From positions 1 through 33,584 of the forward strand of contig JAGGSF010000083.1 in NCBI GenBank assembly GCA_021159235.1: DNA of 33,584 nucleotides, in the 5' to 3' direction. The notes beneath the pieces are model-generated. The model had not been told where the DNA came from. It did not search any database and saw only the letters and a program-made list of their open reading frames with translations. This DNA is from Deltaproteobacteria bacterium (GTDB taxonomy: Bacteria > Campylobacterota_A > Desulfurellia > JAGGSF01). Each line of letters begins with the position of its first letter. Within the stretch, counting starts at the first letter, position 1. The position numbers and the translations under genes are program-made. This document shows positions 16,463 to 24,492 of the stretch, piece after piece.

Positions 16463-17563
16463 ATGAAAGCGATGAAGAATCTGTTTACCGTAAACCTGAA
16501 AGTAAAAAAGGATGAAAGAGTTCTCGTATTTACGGACACGATAAATGAAGAGGAAAATATATCTTCTAAGGAGAGAGAAAGAAGAGAAAAATTATTCCTG
16601 CTGGCTAAACAAATACAGATGGCAGGAGAAAAATACTGTCATACCTCTTTCTTCTCTTATCCCGCTTTGATGTCCCATGGAAAAGAACCGCCAAGAAAAC
16701 TGTGGGAGGAGGTATTTGGAAAAGAAAACATAAGAAAGATAGAAGAATTTTGGCAAAAGATAGAGGAAAAAACACTAACAGAAGATGAAGAAAAAAAGAT
16801 AAGAGATACACTGAAAGGTGCTCATTACGATGCCTTTATTGCATTATCAAACTTCTCTACCACCCATACCCTATTCAGGCGCATACTGACAGATGTATGC
16901 GGAGCAAGGTATGCCAGTATGCCACTGTTTGATGAAGAAATGTTTTCTGGTCCTATGGCTGTAGACTGGCAGAAGATGTGGCAGAGAACAGAAAAGGTAA
17001 AAAATATATTAGAGGGAACAAAGATGTTAGAAGTTTTTACACCTCAGGGTACACACCTTGAAATCTATCTGAATGGAAGGAATATTCTTTCCGATACCGG
17101 TGATTTGAGTAAAAAGGGTTCCTGCAGTAATTTGCCAGCAGGTGAGGTATACTTTGCTCCTGAGGAAGGAAAAACAAAAGGAAAAATGGTTATTGAGTAT
17201 TCACCTACACACAGGTTAAAAAACCCTCTTATACTGCATATAGAAAAAGGAAATTTATTGAACATAGAGGGTGATGACCCTTTTAAGGAAAGATTAAATG
17301 CTATCTTTGAAAGAATGCCCTTGGCTAAGAATGTGGCAGAACTGGGCATAGGAACGAATGATAAGGCAAAGAGGGCAGACAATATATTGGAAGCAGAAAA
17401 GATATTGGGCACGGTGCATGTAGCATTTGGAGACAATGCATCCTTCGGCGGTAATGTTTCTGTTCCATTTCATGAAGACTATATCCAGTTTTATCCCACT
17501 GTGGTTTTACACAAAGAAACGGGCAGTTTTCTTCTCCTGCAGGGAGGAGAATTGTGCATATGA
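16463..17563 (+). CDS. M29-like (thermophilic aminopeptidase-type) metallopeptidase family protein
   Basis: A 366-residue protein resembling aminopeptidases of family M29 and related NicX-type proteins. Candidate metal ligands are Glu228 in NLPAGEVYFAP, Glu294 in AELGIG, Glu310 or Glu312 in LEAEKILGTVH, His319 in GTVHVAFGDN, and His337/Asp339 in FHEDYI. The N-terminal half is a less conserved Rossmann-like region rich in charged residues. No signal peptide is seen, so it is probably cytosolic and trims peptides or acts on a small molecule; the substrate is unknown. There is a second Met at 16472. It is the first gene of a four-gene plus-strand unit, and its stop overlaps the following membrane transferase gene. 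Confidence 0.8.
   Translation: MKAMKNLFTVNLKVKKDERVLVFTDTINEEENISSKERERREKLFLLAKQIQMAGEKYCHTSFFSYPALMSHGKEPPRKLWEEVFGKENIRKIEEFWQKIEEKTLTEDEEKKIRDTLKGAHYDAFIALSNFSTTHTLFRRILTDVCGARYASMPLFDEEMFSGPMAVDWQKMWQRTEKVKNILEGTKMLEVFTPQGTHLEIYLNGRNILSDTGDLSKKGSCSNLPAGEVYFAPEEGKTKGKMVIEYSPTHRLKNPLILHIEKGNLLNIEGDDPFKERLNAIFERMPLAKNVAELGIGTNDKAKRADNILEAEKILGTVHVAFGDNASFGGNVSVPFHEDYIQFYPTVVLHKETGSFLLLQGGELCI
17543..17547 (+). promoter_or_regulatory. Ribosome-binding site of the GPT-like transferase
   Basis: GGAGG stands 6 bases before GTG 17554 and 12 bases before ATG 17560. Spacing favours the GTG; the ATGA overlap with the upstream stop favours the ATG. The difference is two residues. Confidence 0.5.
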
Positions 17564-18522
17564 TTTTTATACTCTTTATTTTTTCCTTCATTGTTGCTTT
17601 TATTCTATTTCCTTATCACATTAAATGTTTTGTCAGAAGAAAGATTACAGGAAAGGACATGCACAAGAAAGGTAAAAGGATGGTCCCGGAGATGGGGGGT
17701 ATGGTTATCGTCTTTTCCTTTTCCTCGGGCATTGTCTTACTTACAGGATGGAAAACATTCTTACAGAAGGATCTTCCAGTGGATACCTCTTCTTTGCTTT
17801 CCGTCTTGTCCGTTGTTCTTATCATAGGTTTGATAGGTGTTATGGATGATTTTTTGAACATCAGACAGAGGGTAAAGGCTATCTTGCCTATATTTGCCGC
17901 TCTGCCACTATCTGCCATTAAAGCCGGTACACCAACCATGTCTCTTCCCTTCGTAGGTCAGGTTTACTTTGGCATTTTCTATCCACTTTTACTTGTTCCC
18001 ATCGGTGTAACAGGTGCCTCTAATGCCTGGAACATGCTGGCAGGATTTAACGGACTGGAAGTAGGAATGGGCATTGTAGCTATGATTTTTTTATCTGTTG
18101 TTGCCTACCTGGTAGGATCTACAACTGCACTCTATATTTTAGCCATAGCACTGGGGACACTTTCTGCTACTTTATACTACAACTGGTATCCGGCTAAGGT
18201 TTTCATCGGTGATGCAGGGACACTATCCATAGGAGCAATTATAGCCTGCTGTGTAATCTTGGGTAATTTTGAAAAGGCAGGTGTAATTATCGTTATTCCC
18301 CATATTGTTGATTTTTTAATAAAAGCCATACACCGGTTTCCAAGCAAAGGATGGTGGGGTTTGTATAAAAATGGTAAACTCCATTGCCCAAATAATAGTC
18401 CCGTAGGCTTATGTCAGCTTATTATGAAGATTTTCAAAGGCATCAGTGAAAAGAATCTGGTTTTGCTCCTGATGGGTATTGAGACAATATTTGGGGCAGT
18501 AGCGGTTCTGGTTTATCTATGA
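17554..18522 (+). CDS. Polyprenyl-phosphate GlcNAc-1-phosphate transferase, archaeal/eukaryotic GPT type
   Basis: A 320-322-residue membrane enzyme of the MraY/WecA/GPT superfamily (glycosyltransferase family 4), with about ten hydrophobic segments. It would move a sugar-1-phosphate from a UDP-sugar to a polyprenyl phosphate. Key motifs: GKDMHKKGKRMVPEMGG (about 31-47), MDDFLNIRQRVK with the paired aspartates (about 91), NAWNMLAGFNGLEVG and YPAKVFIGDAGTLSIGA. NxLAGxNGLE wording is characteristic of DPAGT1/ALG7 and archaeal AglH-like proteins, whereas MraY has different text there. The sugar and lipid are not known. The start could be GTG 17554 or ATG 17560. It overlaps both neighbours. A WecA-like role in a surface glycan is the simplest alternative. 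Confidence 0.83.
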   Translation: MHMIFILFIFSFIVAFILFPYHIKCFVRRKITGKDMHKKGKRMVPEMGGMVIVFSFSSGIVLLTGWKTFLQKDLPVDTSSLLSVLSVVLIIGLIGVMDDFLNIRQRVKAILPIFAALPLSAIKAGTPTMSLPFVGQVYFGIFYPLLLVPIGVTGASNAWNMLAGFNGLEVGMGIVAMIFLSVVAYLVGSTTALYILAIALGTLSATLYYNWYPAKVFIGDAGTLSIGAIIACCVILGNFEKAGVIIVIPHIVDFLIKAIHRFPSKGWWGLYKNGKLHCPNNSPVGLCQLIMKIFKGISEKNLVLLLMGIETIFGAVAVLVYL

Positions 18523-19241
18523 TTACATTTAAGGTTTTGCAACAGTTTTTACTTCCCAGCGTGTTTTTATTCGTATTACTTATCATCGGTTTAATCCTCT
18601 TCAGTAAAAGAATAGGAAAGATTTTTGTCATCCTCTCTATATTTTTCTATTATATCTTTTCTATTTCCCCTACTGCCGATCTAATCATTTACCCCCTGGA
18701 AGGAAAATACAGACAATGCAGAAGTTATATAGATACGGTTGTGGTTTTGACAGGTGGTGTAAAAAAAGGGAATCTGCCTTTGACCAGCAGATTGAATGAA
18801 AGCACCTTGTATAGGGCGGTGGAGGCGTTACGCATATTTGAAAACAATAAGAATGTAAGAATCATCATCTCTGGCAGAAATCCTATGAATGAAAAGGAAA
18901 GAGAGGCAGTATTTGTAGAGGAATTCATGAAGAGATTTGGTGTTCCAGAGGAAAATATACTGGTGGATACAAGGTCCAGGAATACCCGTGAAAGTGCCTT
19001 TAACCTGAAACTATCTTTAAGAAAAAAACCATTTCTTCTGGTAACCTCTGCTTATCATATGCCCCGTGCTCTATATATATTTAGAAGATATGGCACAAAT
19101 CCCGTGCCCTGTCCCTGTGACTTTAAGAGAGAAAAGCATTACAACATTTTAGATTTTTTTCCCAATCCCCGAAACTTGAGAAAATGCAACTTAGCGTTTC
19201 ACGAATACTTTGGCATCCTGTGGTATCATGTGGGATTTTGA
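18519..19241 (+). CDS. YdcF/ElyC/SanA family (DUF218) membrane protein
   Basis: A 240-residue protein with two N-terminal membrane segments (about 9-28 and 35-55) and a DUF218 domain (about 70-225). VVLTGGVKKG, ISGRN, ENILVDTRSRNTRESA and LLVTSAYHMPRA are the family motifs; the Glu/Asp-rich and Arg positions are thought to form a pocket. ElyC of E. coli affects undecaprenyl-phosphate-dependent envelope synthesis, so a role with the preceding polyprenyl-phosphate transferase is plausible, but the biochemical activity of the family is unsettled. ATGA overlap upstream and a 14-base overlap downstream indicate one transcript. Confidence 0.87.
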   Translation: MITFKVLQQFLLPSVFLFVLLIIGLILFSKRIGKIFVILSIFFYYIFSISPTADLIIYPLEGKYRQCRSYIDTVVVLTGGVKKGNLPLTSRLNESTLYRAVEALRIFENNKNVRIIISGRNPMNEKEREAVFVEEFMKRFGVPEENILVDTRSRNTRESAFNLKLSLRKKPFLLVTSAYHMPRALYIFRRYGTNPVPCPCDFKREKHYNILDFFPNPRNLRKCNLAFHEYFGILWYHVGF

Positions 19242-20373
19242 TGTAGTCATAATTGGGGGCGGACCTGCAGGATGCGTGTTGGCGGAAGAGATAGGAGATG
19301 AGGTCTCTACCCTGGTGGTGGAGGAGGACAGAGAGATAGGAAAACCTGTAAGGTGCGCAGGTTTTGTCAGTGAAAGATGTATAAAGGAAGCAGACGCATA
19401 CGAATCAATACTGAAACAAACCAGTAAAATAGTTATTCATTCACCCAAGAGATCTGTGGTTGTAAATACAAAGGAAAGATTGTTTGTTATAAAGAGAGAC
19501 AGGTTTGATCAAATTATATTTAAAAGAGCAGTAAAAAAGAAAAAGGTAGAATTTGAATTAAATACAAGAGCCATAGGAAATGATGGAAATACTATTTTTT
19601 TAAAGAGTAAAGATGGATTAAAGACTGTAAGAGCAAAAGTTGTTGCAGGTGCGGATGGGGCTTTGAGCAATGTGGCAAGATGGTTTTCCTTCCCGCCTGT
19701 AAGCAAAAATTTATATGCATTTCAGCCATATATCCCCTACAATAAAGAAGAGGTGGAGGTCTTCTGGGGGAAAGATATTACTCCTTCATTTTTTTCATGG
19801 ATTATACCGGAAAATGGTATAGCGAGAATTGGTCTGGCTTCTCAAGAAAATCCATATTTTTATTTTAAAAATTTTTTAAACCGATTTACGGATGAAAGGT
19901 TAAAGATTACAGGAGGAGTTATCCCTATTGGGGCAAGAAAGAAAACGGTGAAGGGAAATGTAATACTCATAGGCGATGCAGCAGGGCAGGTGAAACCCAC
20001 CTCGGGAGGAGGACTGTATACCGGCATCGTTTGTGCGAAGGAAGCAGCCAATGCAATTAAAGAGGCAATATTTTCTGAAGACATAAAAAGACTTTCAAAT
20101 TATGAAAGAAACTGGAGAAAAAAGATAGGAAGAGAACTTTATTTCGGAATGCTTGTTCATAAGATGAGATGCAGGATTTCAGATGAAGGAAGAGATAGAT
20201 TTGTATCTTTTGTTTCTCGTTACAAAAGATTGGTAGAAGACAATGCAGATATAGATTATTTGAGTAAGATAGCAAAGAAGATATGGAGATACCCTGCTGC
20301 CTGGCGTGAAATATTGCACATCATTCCTCCCTACAGGTTTATTCCTTTAATGATTCGCTCTATATTCAGGTGA
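19228..20373 (+). CDS. Geranylgeranyl-reductase family FAD-dependent oxidoreductase
   Basis: A 381-residue flavoprotein. The N-terminal FAD-binding loop is DVVIIGGGPAGCVLAEE (about 5-21). GKPVRCAGFVSERC is typical of archaeal geranylgeranyl reductases. GADGALSNVARW and VILIGDAAGQVKPTSGGGLYTG are the further FAD-binding motifs of the group. Such enzymes saturate polyprenyl chains of lipids, quinones or dolichol-type carriers. Lying behind a GPT-type transferase, it may reduce the lipid carrier, which is inference. ATG 19228 is preferred to TTG 19210 because residues before MWDFDVV are not conserved. The gene is followed after one base by the broken UPF0282 start. Confidence 0.85.
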   Translation: MWDFDVVIIGGGPAGCVLAEEIGDEVSTLVVEEDREIGKPVRCAGFVSERCIKEADAYESILKQTSKIVIHSPKRSVVVNTKERLFVIKRDRFDQIIFKRAVKKKKVEFELNTRAIGNDGNTIFLKSKDGLKTVRAKVVAGADGALSNVARWFSFPPVSKNLYAFQPYIPYNKEEVEVFWGKDITPSFFSWIIPENGIARIGLASQENPYFYFKNFLNRFTDERLKITGGVIPIGARKKTVKGNVILIGDAAGQVKPTSGGGLYTGIVCAKEAANAIKEAIFSEDIKRLSNYERNWRKKIGRELYFGMLVHKMRCRISDEGRDRFVSFVSRYKRLVEDNADIDYLSKIAKKIWRYPAAWREILHIIPPYRFIPLMIRSIFR

Positions 20374-20374
20374 T

Positions 20375-20419
20375 ATGCAGATAAAAATACTCGGCGCAGA
20401 ATCATTGGGTGTCAGGTAA
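20375..20419 (+). pseudogene. 5' remnant of a UPF0282 metallo-beta-lactamase-fold gene
   Basis: Fourteen codons, ATG to TAA, encode MQIKILGAESLGVR. From memory this matches the start of UPF0282 MBL-fold hydrolases, which normally go on with S-L and a LIDPGVALG segment. Here a stop follows at once and no continuation exists in any frame before the opposite-strand gene ends at 20430. It starts one base after the flavoprotein stop, as an operon gene would. I read it as a gene cut by a rearrangement, or an assembly join, between about 20417 and 20429. A chance peptide is possible because the match is short. Confidence 0.55.
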
Positions 20420-20429
20420 GTTTACAATT

Positions 20430-21203
20430 TCATCTCTTAGTGAATTCGATATTTCTTACCTTATGGGGATCAATTTTCTCAATGAATTTTAATTCTCTTT
20501 CCGTAGGTAGTTTTGTTACTTTCAGATTTTCTGGAATTATTAAATCGAATCCCGTATTCTCTATTACCTCTTTTAATTCTACACCGGGATGAATAGATTC
20601 TATCCTCATTTTCTTTGTTTCTTCATCAAAATTCAAAACGCACAGATTTGTTATCACCTTTTTTGGTCCACCGTCTAATCCCTTTATTTTTCTCTCTTGT
20701 CCTCCCTTTAAATATCCCTGTCCTGTGATAAAATCCAATTTTTCTACAAAAACCCTTCTGTTGTGGTTTGGTATCCATATGATTGTGGGAATAATCGCAC
20801 AGAGATGGGCAGTTGCTGCTCCACCGGGAAGTCTTACCTTTGGTTTTTTGTAGTCTCCAATAACGCTTAAATTCGTGTTTCCATACCTGTCTATCTGGGC
20901 AGCTCCTAAGAATATCAGGTCTATCTTTTTTCTTTGAGCAAGATCAAAAACATCAGATAGTGGGATATAGGCTACAGCTCTTTCTTCCAGCTTTGGACCT
21001 GCTGTTGAAAATGGAACAAAGTCCGGCTCGGGGTCTATCGTATCTGCTGTATTGAAATATACCATATTCGGAGCATGAAAATTTTTTGCCAACAGGCAAG
21101 CGATCATGGGCATCGGTGAATAAAGTCCCTGCAAGACCATATCTCCATCTGCTATCTCCCTTGCCATGCATGTTATCATCAACTCTGCAATACTTACCAT
21201 CAT
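20430..21203 (-). CDS. Glutaconate-type CoA-transferase, subunit beta; catalytic Glu apparently missing
   Basis: A 257-residue class I CoA-transferase beta chain that follows glutaconate CoA-transferase GctB along its length: FLGAAQIDRYGNTNLS, GSGGA-like PGGAATAH, NHNRRVFVEKLDFIT and ENTGFDLIIPE all fit. When aligned by eye to Acidaminococcus GctB (anchors AP...D.P), the catalytic Glu54 falls on Thr52 in FNTADTIDPEP, so ordinary CoA transfer through a glutamyl-CoA is doubtful. IpdB-type relatives, which act as ring-opening hydrolases in steroid catabolism, are also described as lacking that Glu. It overlaps the alpha gene by 4 bases and is last in its operon. ATG 21203 or 21200 could start it. 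Confidence 0.85.
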   Translation of the reverse strand: MMVSIAELMITCMAREIADGDMVLQGLYSPMPMIACLLAKNFHAPNMVYFNTADTIDPEPDFVPFSTAGPKLEERAVAYIPLSDVFDLAQRKKIDLIFLGAAQIDRYGNTNLSVIGDYKKPKVRLPGGAATAHLCAIIPTIIWIPNHNRRVFVEKLDFITGQGYLKGGQERKIKGLDGGPKKVITNLCVLNFDEETKKMRIESIHPGVELKEVIENTGFDLIIPENLKVTKLPTERELKFIEKIDPHKVRNIEFTKR

Positions 21204-22000
21204 TCTTCCTTTTCAAAACAGTATTTATCTAAGTATTCCTTAAATCCTTCCTCCGTTTTTGTAGCTTGCGCATAGAGTTTTATGTGCTCGTCATCACTAT
21301 CATAAAAAACATCACAGGATGTAGGCCATGCTCCCTCAGGCTTATGCACCAGAGCAGTTACATAGATATACGGTATCGTTGTCAGGTAAGGATTCTTCCT
21401 TATCTCTTCTGAAGACAAAATTTCTTCCACTGTTACTATTGTTCTTTCTGCTGCCTGTGCCATAAGCACATCTTCAAACGGGGGACCAACTGTTATAATG
21501 TTTCCATACCTGTCTGCACCATGAGCATGAATAAGAGCAACATCAGGTTTTATTGCTTTTACCGCAACCAGGTGCTGTCCCGTAAAAGGGCAGTTTATCT
21601 CTTTCATATTTTTGTTTACCTTCAAAACATCGGATTCAAACATTCCTCCAATAGGCAGGAAAGGAATACCCATTTTCGCAGCTCTTAAGGCAGAGATAAT
21701 GGAATAACAGGCGTGTTCATCTACTTCAACTTCTCTCTTTTCGATTTTCCTTCTAAAGTTCATAGCCAGACCAAATTCTTCCAGAGATACCATAGCAAAT
21801 GAAACCTTTCTTACACAATTTGCCCCTATCAGCATGTCAAAATCCATGCCCTTTTCTCTGCCTACGATGTGAAGATCTCTCTTGTTTTGTCTTATAACTT
21901 CTCTTATCAAAGCCATAGGCGAGCGATTCCTTCCACAGCCGCCAATAGCAACTGTGTCTCCATTCTGAACAAACCGACCTATTGCTTCCTTCAGATCCAT
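21200..22000 (-). CDS. Glutaconate-type CoA-transferase, subunit alpha
   Basis: A 266-residue class I CoA-transferase alpha chain. DLKEAIGRFVQNGDTVAIGG at the N-terminus, GIPFLPIGGMFESD, the HAHGADRYGNI motif, and AAERTIVTVEEI followed by PYIYVTALVHKPEGAWPTSC are typical of GctA/IpdA-type subunits. It pairs with the next gene (ATGA overlap) to form the enzyme. ATG 22000 is preferred because AAGGA lies six bases before it; the in-frame ATG 22015 would add five residues and has only a weak A-rich site. It lies 24 bases after the PrpD-like gene. The acyl-CoA substrate is unknown and is probably linked to the acid processed by the preceding three enzymes. Confidence 0.87.
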   Translation of the reverse strand: MDLKEAIGRFVQNGDTVAIGGCGRNRSPMALIREVIRQNKRDLHIVGREKGMDFDMLIGANCVRKVSFAMVSLEEFGLAMNFRRKIEKREVEVDEHACYSIISALRAAKMGIPFLPIGGMFESDVLKVNKNMKEINCPFTGQHLVAVKAIKPDVALIHAHGADRYGNIITVGPPFEDVLMAQAAERTIVTVEEILSSEEIRKNPYLTTIPYIYVTALVHKPEGAWPTSCDVFYDSDDEHIKLYAQATKTEEGFKEYLDKYCFEKEE

Positions 22001-22024
22001 AAGTTTTCCTTGCATGTCTTTTAT

Positions 22025-23398
22025 TTACTCCATTAAAAGTAGATTGAACAGTGATTTGAAATTTTCCAATTTTTCAATGTTCCACAATATATTTAACACC
22101 TCATCTATTCTGTTTTTATCTATCATGTTTTTCACATTGCTTCTGAATTTTTCTTCAACTTCAGAATCTGTCATGGGATTTTTGGCATGTCCTTTTGGAT
22201 AACACACCTCTTCTGAAAACACTTTTCCATCTTTTGTTCTTACGATAATTCTATTGGGTATGCCATCGGGGTAAAGTCTGGATAAATCCTTGCAGCTGTT
22301 CAATTTGACATTATTCTTTAGAAAATTCATTGTTTTTTTATCATTCAATCTCTCTTTACTGAAAGACTCCTTTGTAACCTTTCCATCTAAAAGTGCAGTT
22401 AAAGTGATATAAGGCAAAGAGTGATCCGCCGTTTCTCTGGTTTTAGGCTGCCATTTCTCCGGGTCTTTGGCCAGTATCTCGTAGGATACATCAAATGTAT
22501 CAATGGTGAGTTCTTCTATCTTTTCTACGTTCAGATTTTCCTTCAGGTTGATGGCTGCTTCCACTGCACTCTGAGCATGATACTCAACAGGCCAGAATTT
22601 GATATGTGTATCCATTATCCTTTCCGGAGGTCTCTTTTCTGAAATGGTTTTCAATCCTTCCATATGGATAGAATCTTTTAATAATAATTTGTTAAAACCC
22701 ATTTCACCTTCAAATGGTCTGTTAGGTCCGGTAAAACCCTTTTCTGCCAGTAGAGAGGAAAATATTGCATTTTTAGAAGCATTTGCAGCGGCAGCTCCTT
22801 TCCACATGGAGAGTTCTCCTGCTCTGGTTTGTCTCATTGCTGCATGCGGCACAATCGTTAGAGCGATGGCGTTTTTTGTGTTTTGAACATTCATATTCAG
22901 AAGTTTTGATGCTCCTAAAACCACACCAATTGCTATGAAGTTTACATGGTCCCAGCCATTTTTCCTTAAAGATCCACTATCGCAGAGAGAAACTGCTGCC
23001 TCATATGCTGTGGCAATGGATGTAACCAGATCCTTCCCATTATTTTTATTATATTCGGCAAGGGCTAAAAGAGGCATTATGACATCCGATGGATGAATGG
23101 GTTCCAATGATAGGTAGGTGTCGCTGAAATCGAGGTATCTTACATGAAGACCATTTATGAAGGCAGCAAGTCCTGGTGTGGTTTTAACAGGCGTGCCAAT
23201 GACCGTTGCCCCGTTGGACAGTCTAAAGTCGTATCCCATCTTCCTTGCAATTTCTGGTGTCTGCTCGGAATATGCGGCAACAGCCACCCCTACGGAATCT
23301 ATTATACGCCTCTTTACTTCATGTATGACCTTCGAAGAGATTTTCTCAAAACTTACATTTTTTGCATAATCCGCAAACAAACTGGAAAACCTGTCCAT
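22025..23398 (-). CDS. MmgE/PrpD family dehydratase (2-methylcitrate dehydratase-like)
   Basis: A 457-residue MmgE/PrpD-family protein (PF03972). VKRRIIDSVGVAVAAY (about 29-44), IHPSDVIMPLLALAE, GWDHVNFIAIGVV, RAGELSMWKGAAAANASKNAIFSSLLAEKG-type block and KFWPVEYHAQSAVEAA are the signatures. PrpD dehydrates 2-methylcitrate to 2-methylaconitate without an iron-sulfur cluster; other members act on other hydroxy-acids or as cis-aconitate decarboxylase, so substrate is uncertain. GGGAG stands six bases before the ATG. It sits between the PrpF-like and CoA-transferase genes with gaps of 11 and 24 bases. Confidence 0.88.
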   Translation of the reverse strand: MDRFSSLFADYAKNVSFEKISSKVIHEVKRRIIDSVGVAVAAYSEQTPEIARKMGYDFRLSNGATVIGTPVKTTPGLAAFINGLHVRYLDFSDTYLSLEPIHPSDVIMPLLALAEYNKNNGKDLVTSIATAYEAAVSLCDSGSLRKNGWDHVNFIAIGVVLGASKLLNMNVQNTKNAIALTIVPHAAMRQTRAGELSMWKGAAAANASKNAIFSSLLAEKGFTGPNRPFEGEMGFNKLLLKDSIHMEGLKTISEKRPPERIMDTHIKFWPVEYHAQSAVEAAINLKENLNVEKIEELTIDTFDVSYEILAKDPEKWQPKTRETADHSLPYITLTALLDGKVTKESFSKERLNDKKTMNFLKNNVKLNSCKDLSRLYPDGIPNRIIVRTKDGKVFSEEVCYPKGHAKNPMTDSEVEEKFRSNVKNMIDKNRIDEVLNILWNIEKLENFKSLFNLLLME

Positions 23399-23409
23399 AT
23401 AGAACTCCC

Positions 23410-24492
23410 TTATTTAAAGATGATATAAGGGACATATACCCTACCATCCATCAGGCGGCGTGCTGTTCTTCCCATAGAAACACTCCTTACACTTATCTCT
23501 TTATTAAATTCTATTTCTGTTTTTACATCCATAATGCCAGAGGGGTGAAGAATGTTCAGTTTATCTCCATTTTTTCTGGCAACTTCATATACGACTGTTC
23601 CCGGGATTTTAGATGCCGCTCCTATGCATACCGCAGCTGTTGCGGCATAACTTTCATGCACTCTGCCCATAGAGAGCATAAAAGAGATAATATCAGCATT
23701 TTCATCCTTTGAAGACTGAACCAGTGCTATTTTGGGAATGGCTGCTGACCTTGAAGATGCCTCTTCTAAGTTCTCTGCAAATCCTAAAACACAGGCCACA
23801 TAATCCCTTATTTCATTCAATCTATCAACTGAGCTTCTCTTATCCCATGTTCTTAAATCTATTTCCACATCCTCTGCCCTTACAAAAACCATAGGATTTG
23901 ATACATCCAGGATGGATGCCTCAATTGCTTTTTCACCTATATTTAATGTTTCTTTTCTCTTCCCGGTGGGAAATAGTTTCCCCGTTTTTGCCCCTGCAGG
24001 TTCAATGTATTTTATATCTATTCTTGCGCCACTTTTTTTAACGCCGGCAATAGAATAGTTTCCCTGGCTAACGGACTTTCCATTCTTTACAGGGACAGTA
24101 ATTTCAAACCTCTTTCCCGTGTTAATGTTTAATACCTTTATGCTTGTCTTTGGTTCTTCTGCCTTTATCAAACCCTCATCTATGGCAAATGGTCCTACAG
24201 CAGAAAGCAGATTCCCGCACATTCCCTTATAATCAACAATGGGTTTATCTATTCCTACCTGTGCAAAGAGATAATTTATATATTCATCCTTTTTTGAAAT
24301 TACCACCACTTTACTGGTATGTGAAGTTGCACCACCCAAACCGTCTATCTCTCTTTTATCCGGACTTCCTAAGGCAGCTAAAAATACATCATCCCAGAAT
24401 TTTCTTTCTGGAAGGTCCTTTTCATGAAAAAATAGTCCCCTGCTGGTGCCACCACGGTATACAACAGCAGGTATGCCGAAAAGATCATACAT
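23410..24492 (-). CDS. PrpF family isomerase (2-methylaconitate / 3-methylitaconate isomerase-like)
   Basis: A 360-residue PrpF protein with the duplicated diaminopimelate-epimerase fold. GGTSRG (14-19), Lys61 in TSHTSKVVV and Cys92 in GMCGNLLSAVGPFA match the catalytic Lys/Cys of PrpF, and a second GRVHESYAAT block marks the C-terminal half. PrpF interconverts methylaconitate isomers; Eubacterium barkeri 3-methylitaconate isomerase in nicotinate fermentation belongs to the same family. PrpF is usually found with the iron-sulfur dehydratase AcnD, not PrpD, so pairing with a PrpD-family gene here is unusual. It overlaps the lyase gene by 8 bases. Confidence 0.9.
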   Translation of the reverse strand: MYDLFGIPAVVYRGGTSRGLFFHEKDLPERKFWDDVFLAALGSPDKREIDGLGGATSHTSKVVVISKKDEYINYLFAQVGIDKPIVDYKGMCGNLLSAVGPFAIDEGLIKAEEPKTSIKVLNINTGKRFEITVPVKNGKSVSQGNYSIAGVKKSGARIDIKYIEPAGAKTGKLFPTGKRKETLNIGEKAIEASILDVSNPMVFVRAEDVEIDLRTWDKRSSVDRLNEIRDYVACVLGFAENLEEASSRSAAIPKIALVQSSKDENADIISFMLSMGRVHESYAATAAVCIGAASKIPGTVVYEVARKNGDKLNILHPSGIMDVKTEIEFNKEISVRSVSMGRTARRLMDGRVYVPYIIFK

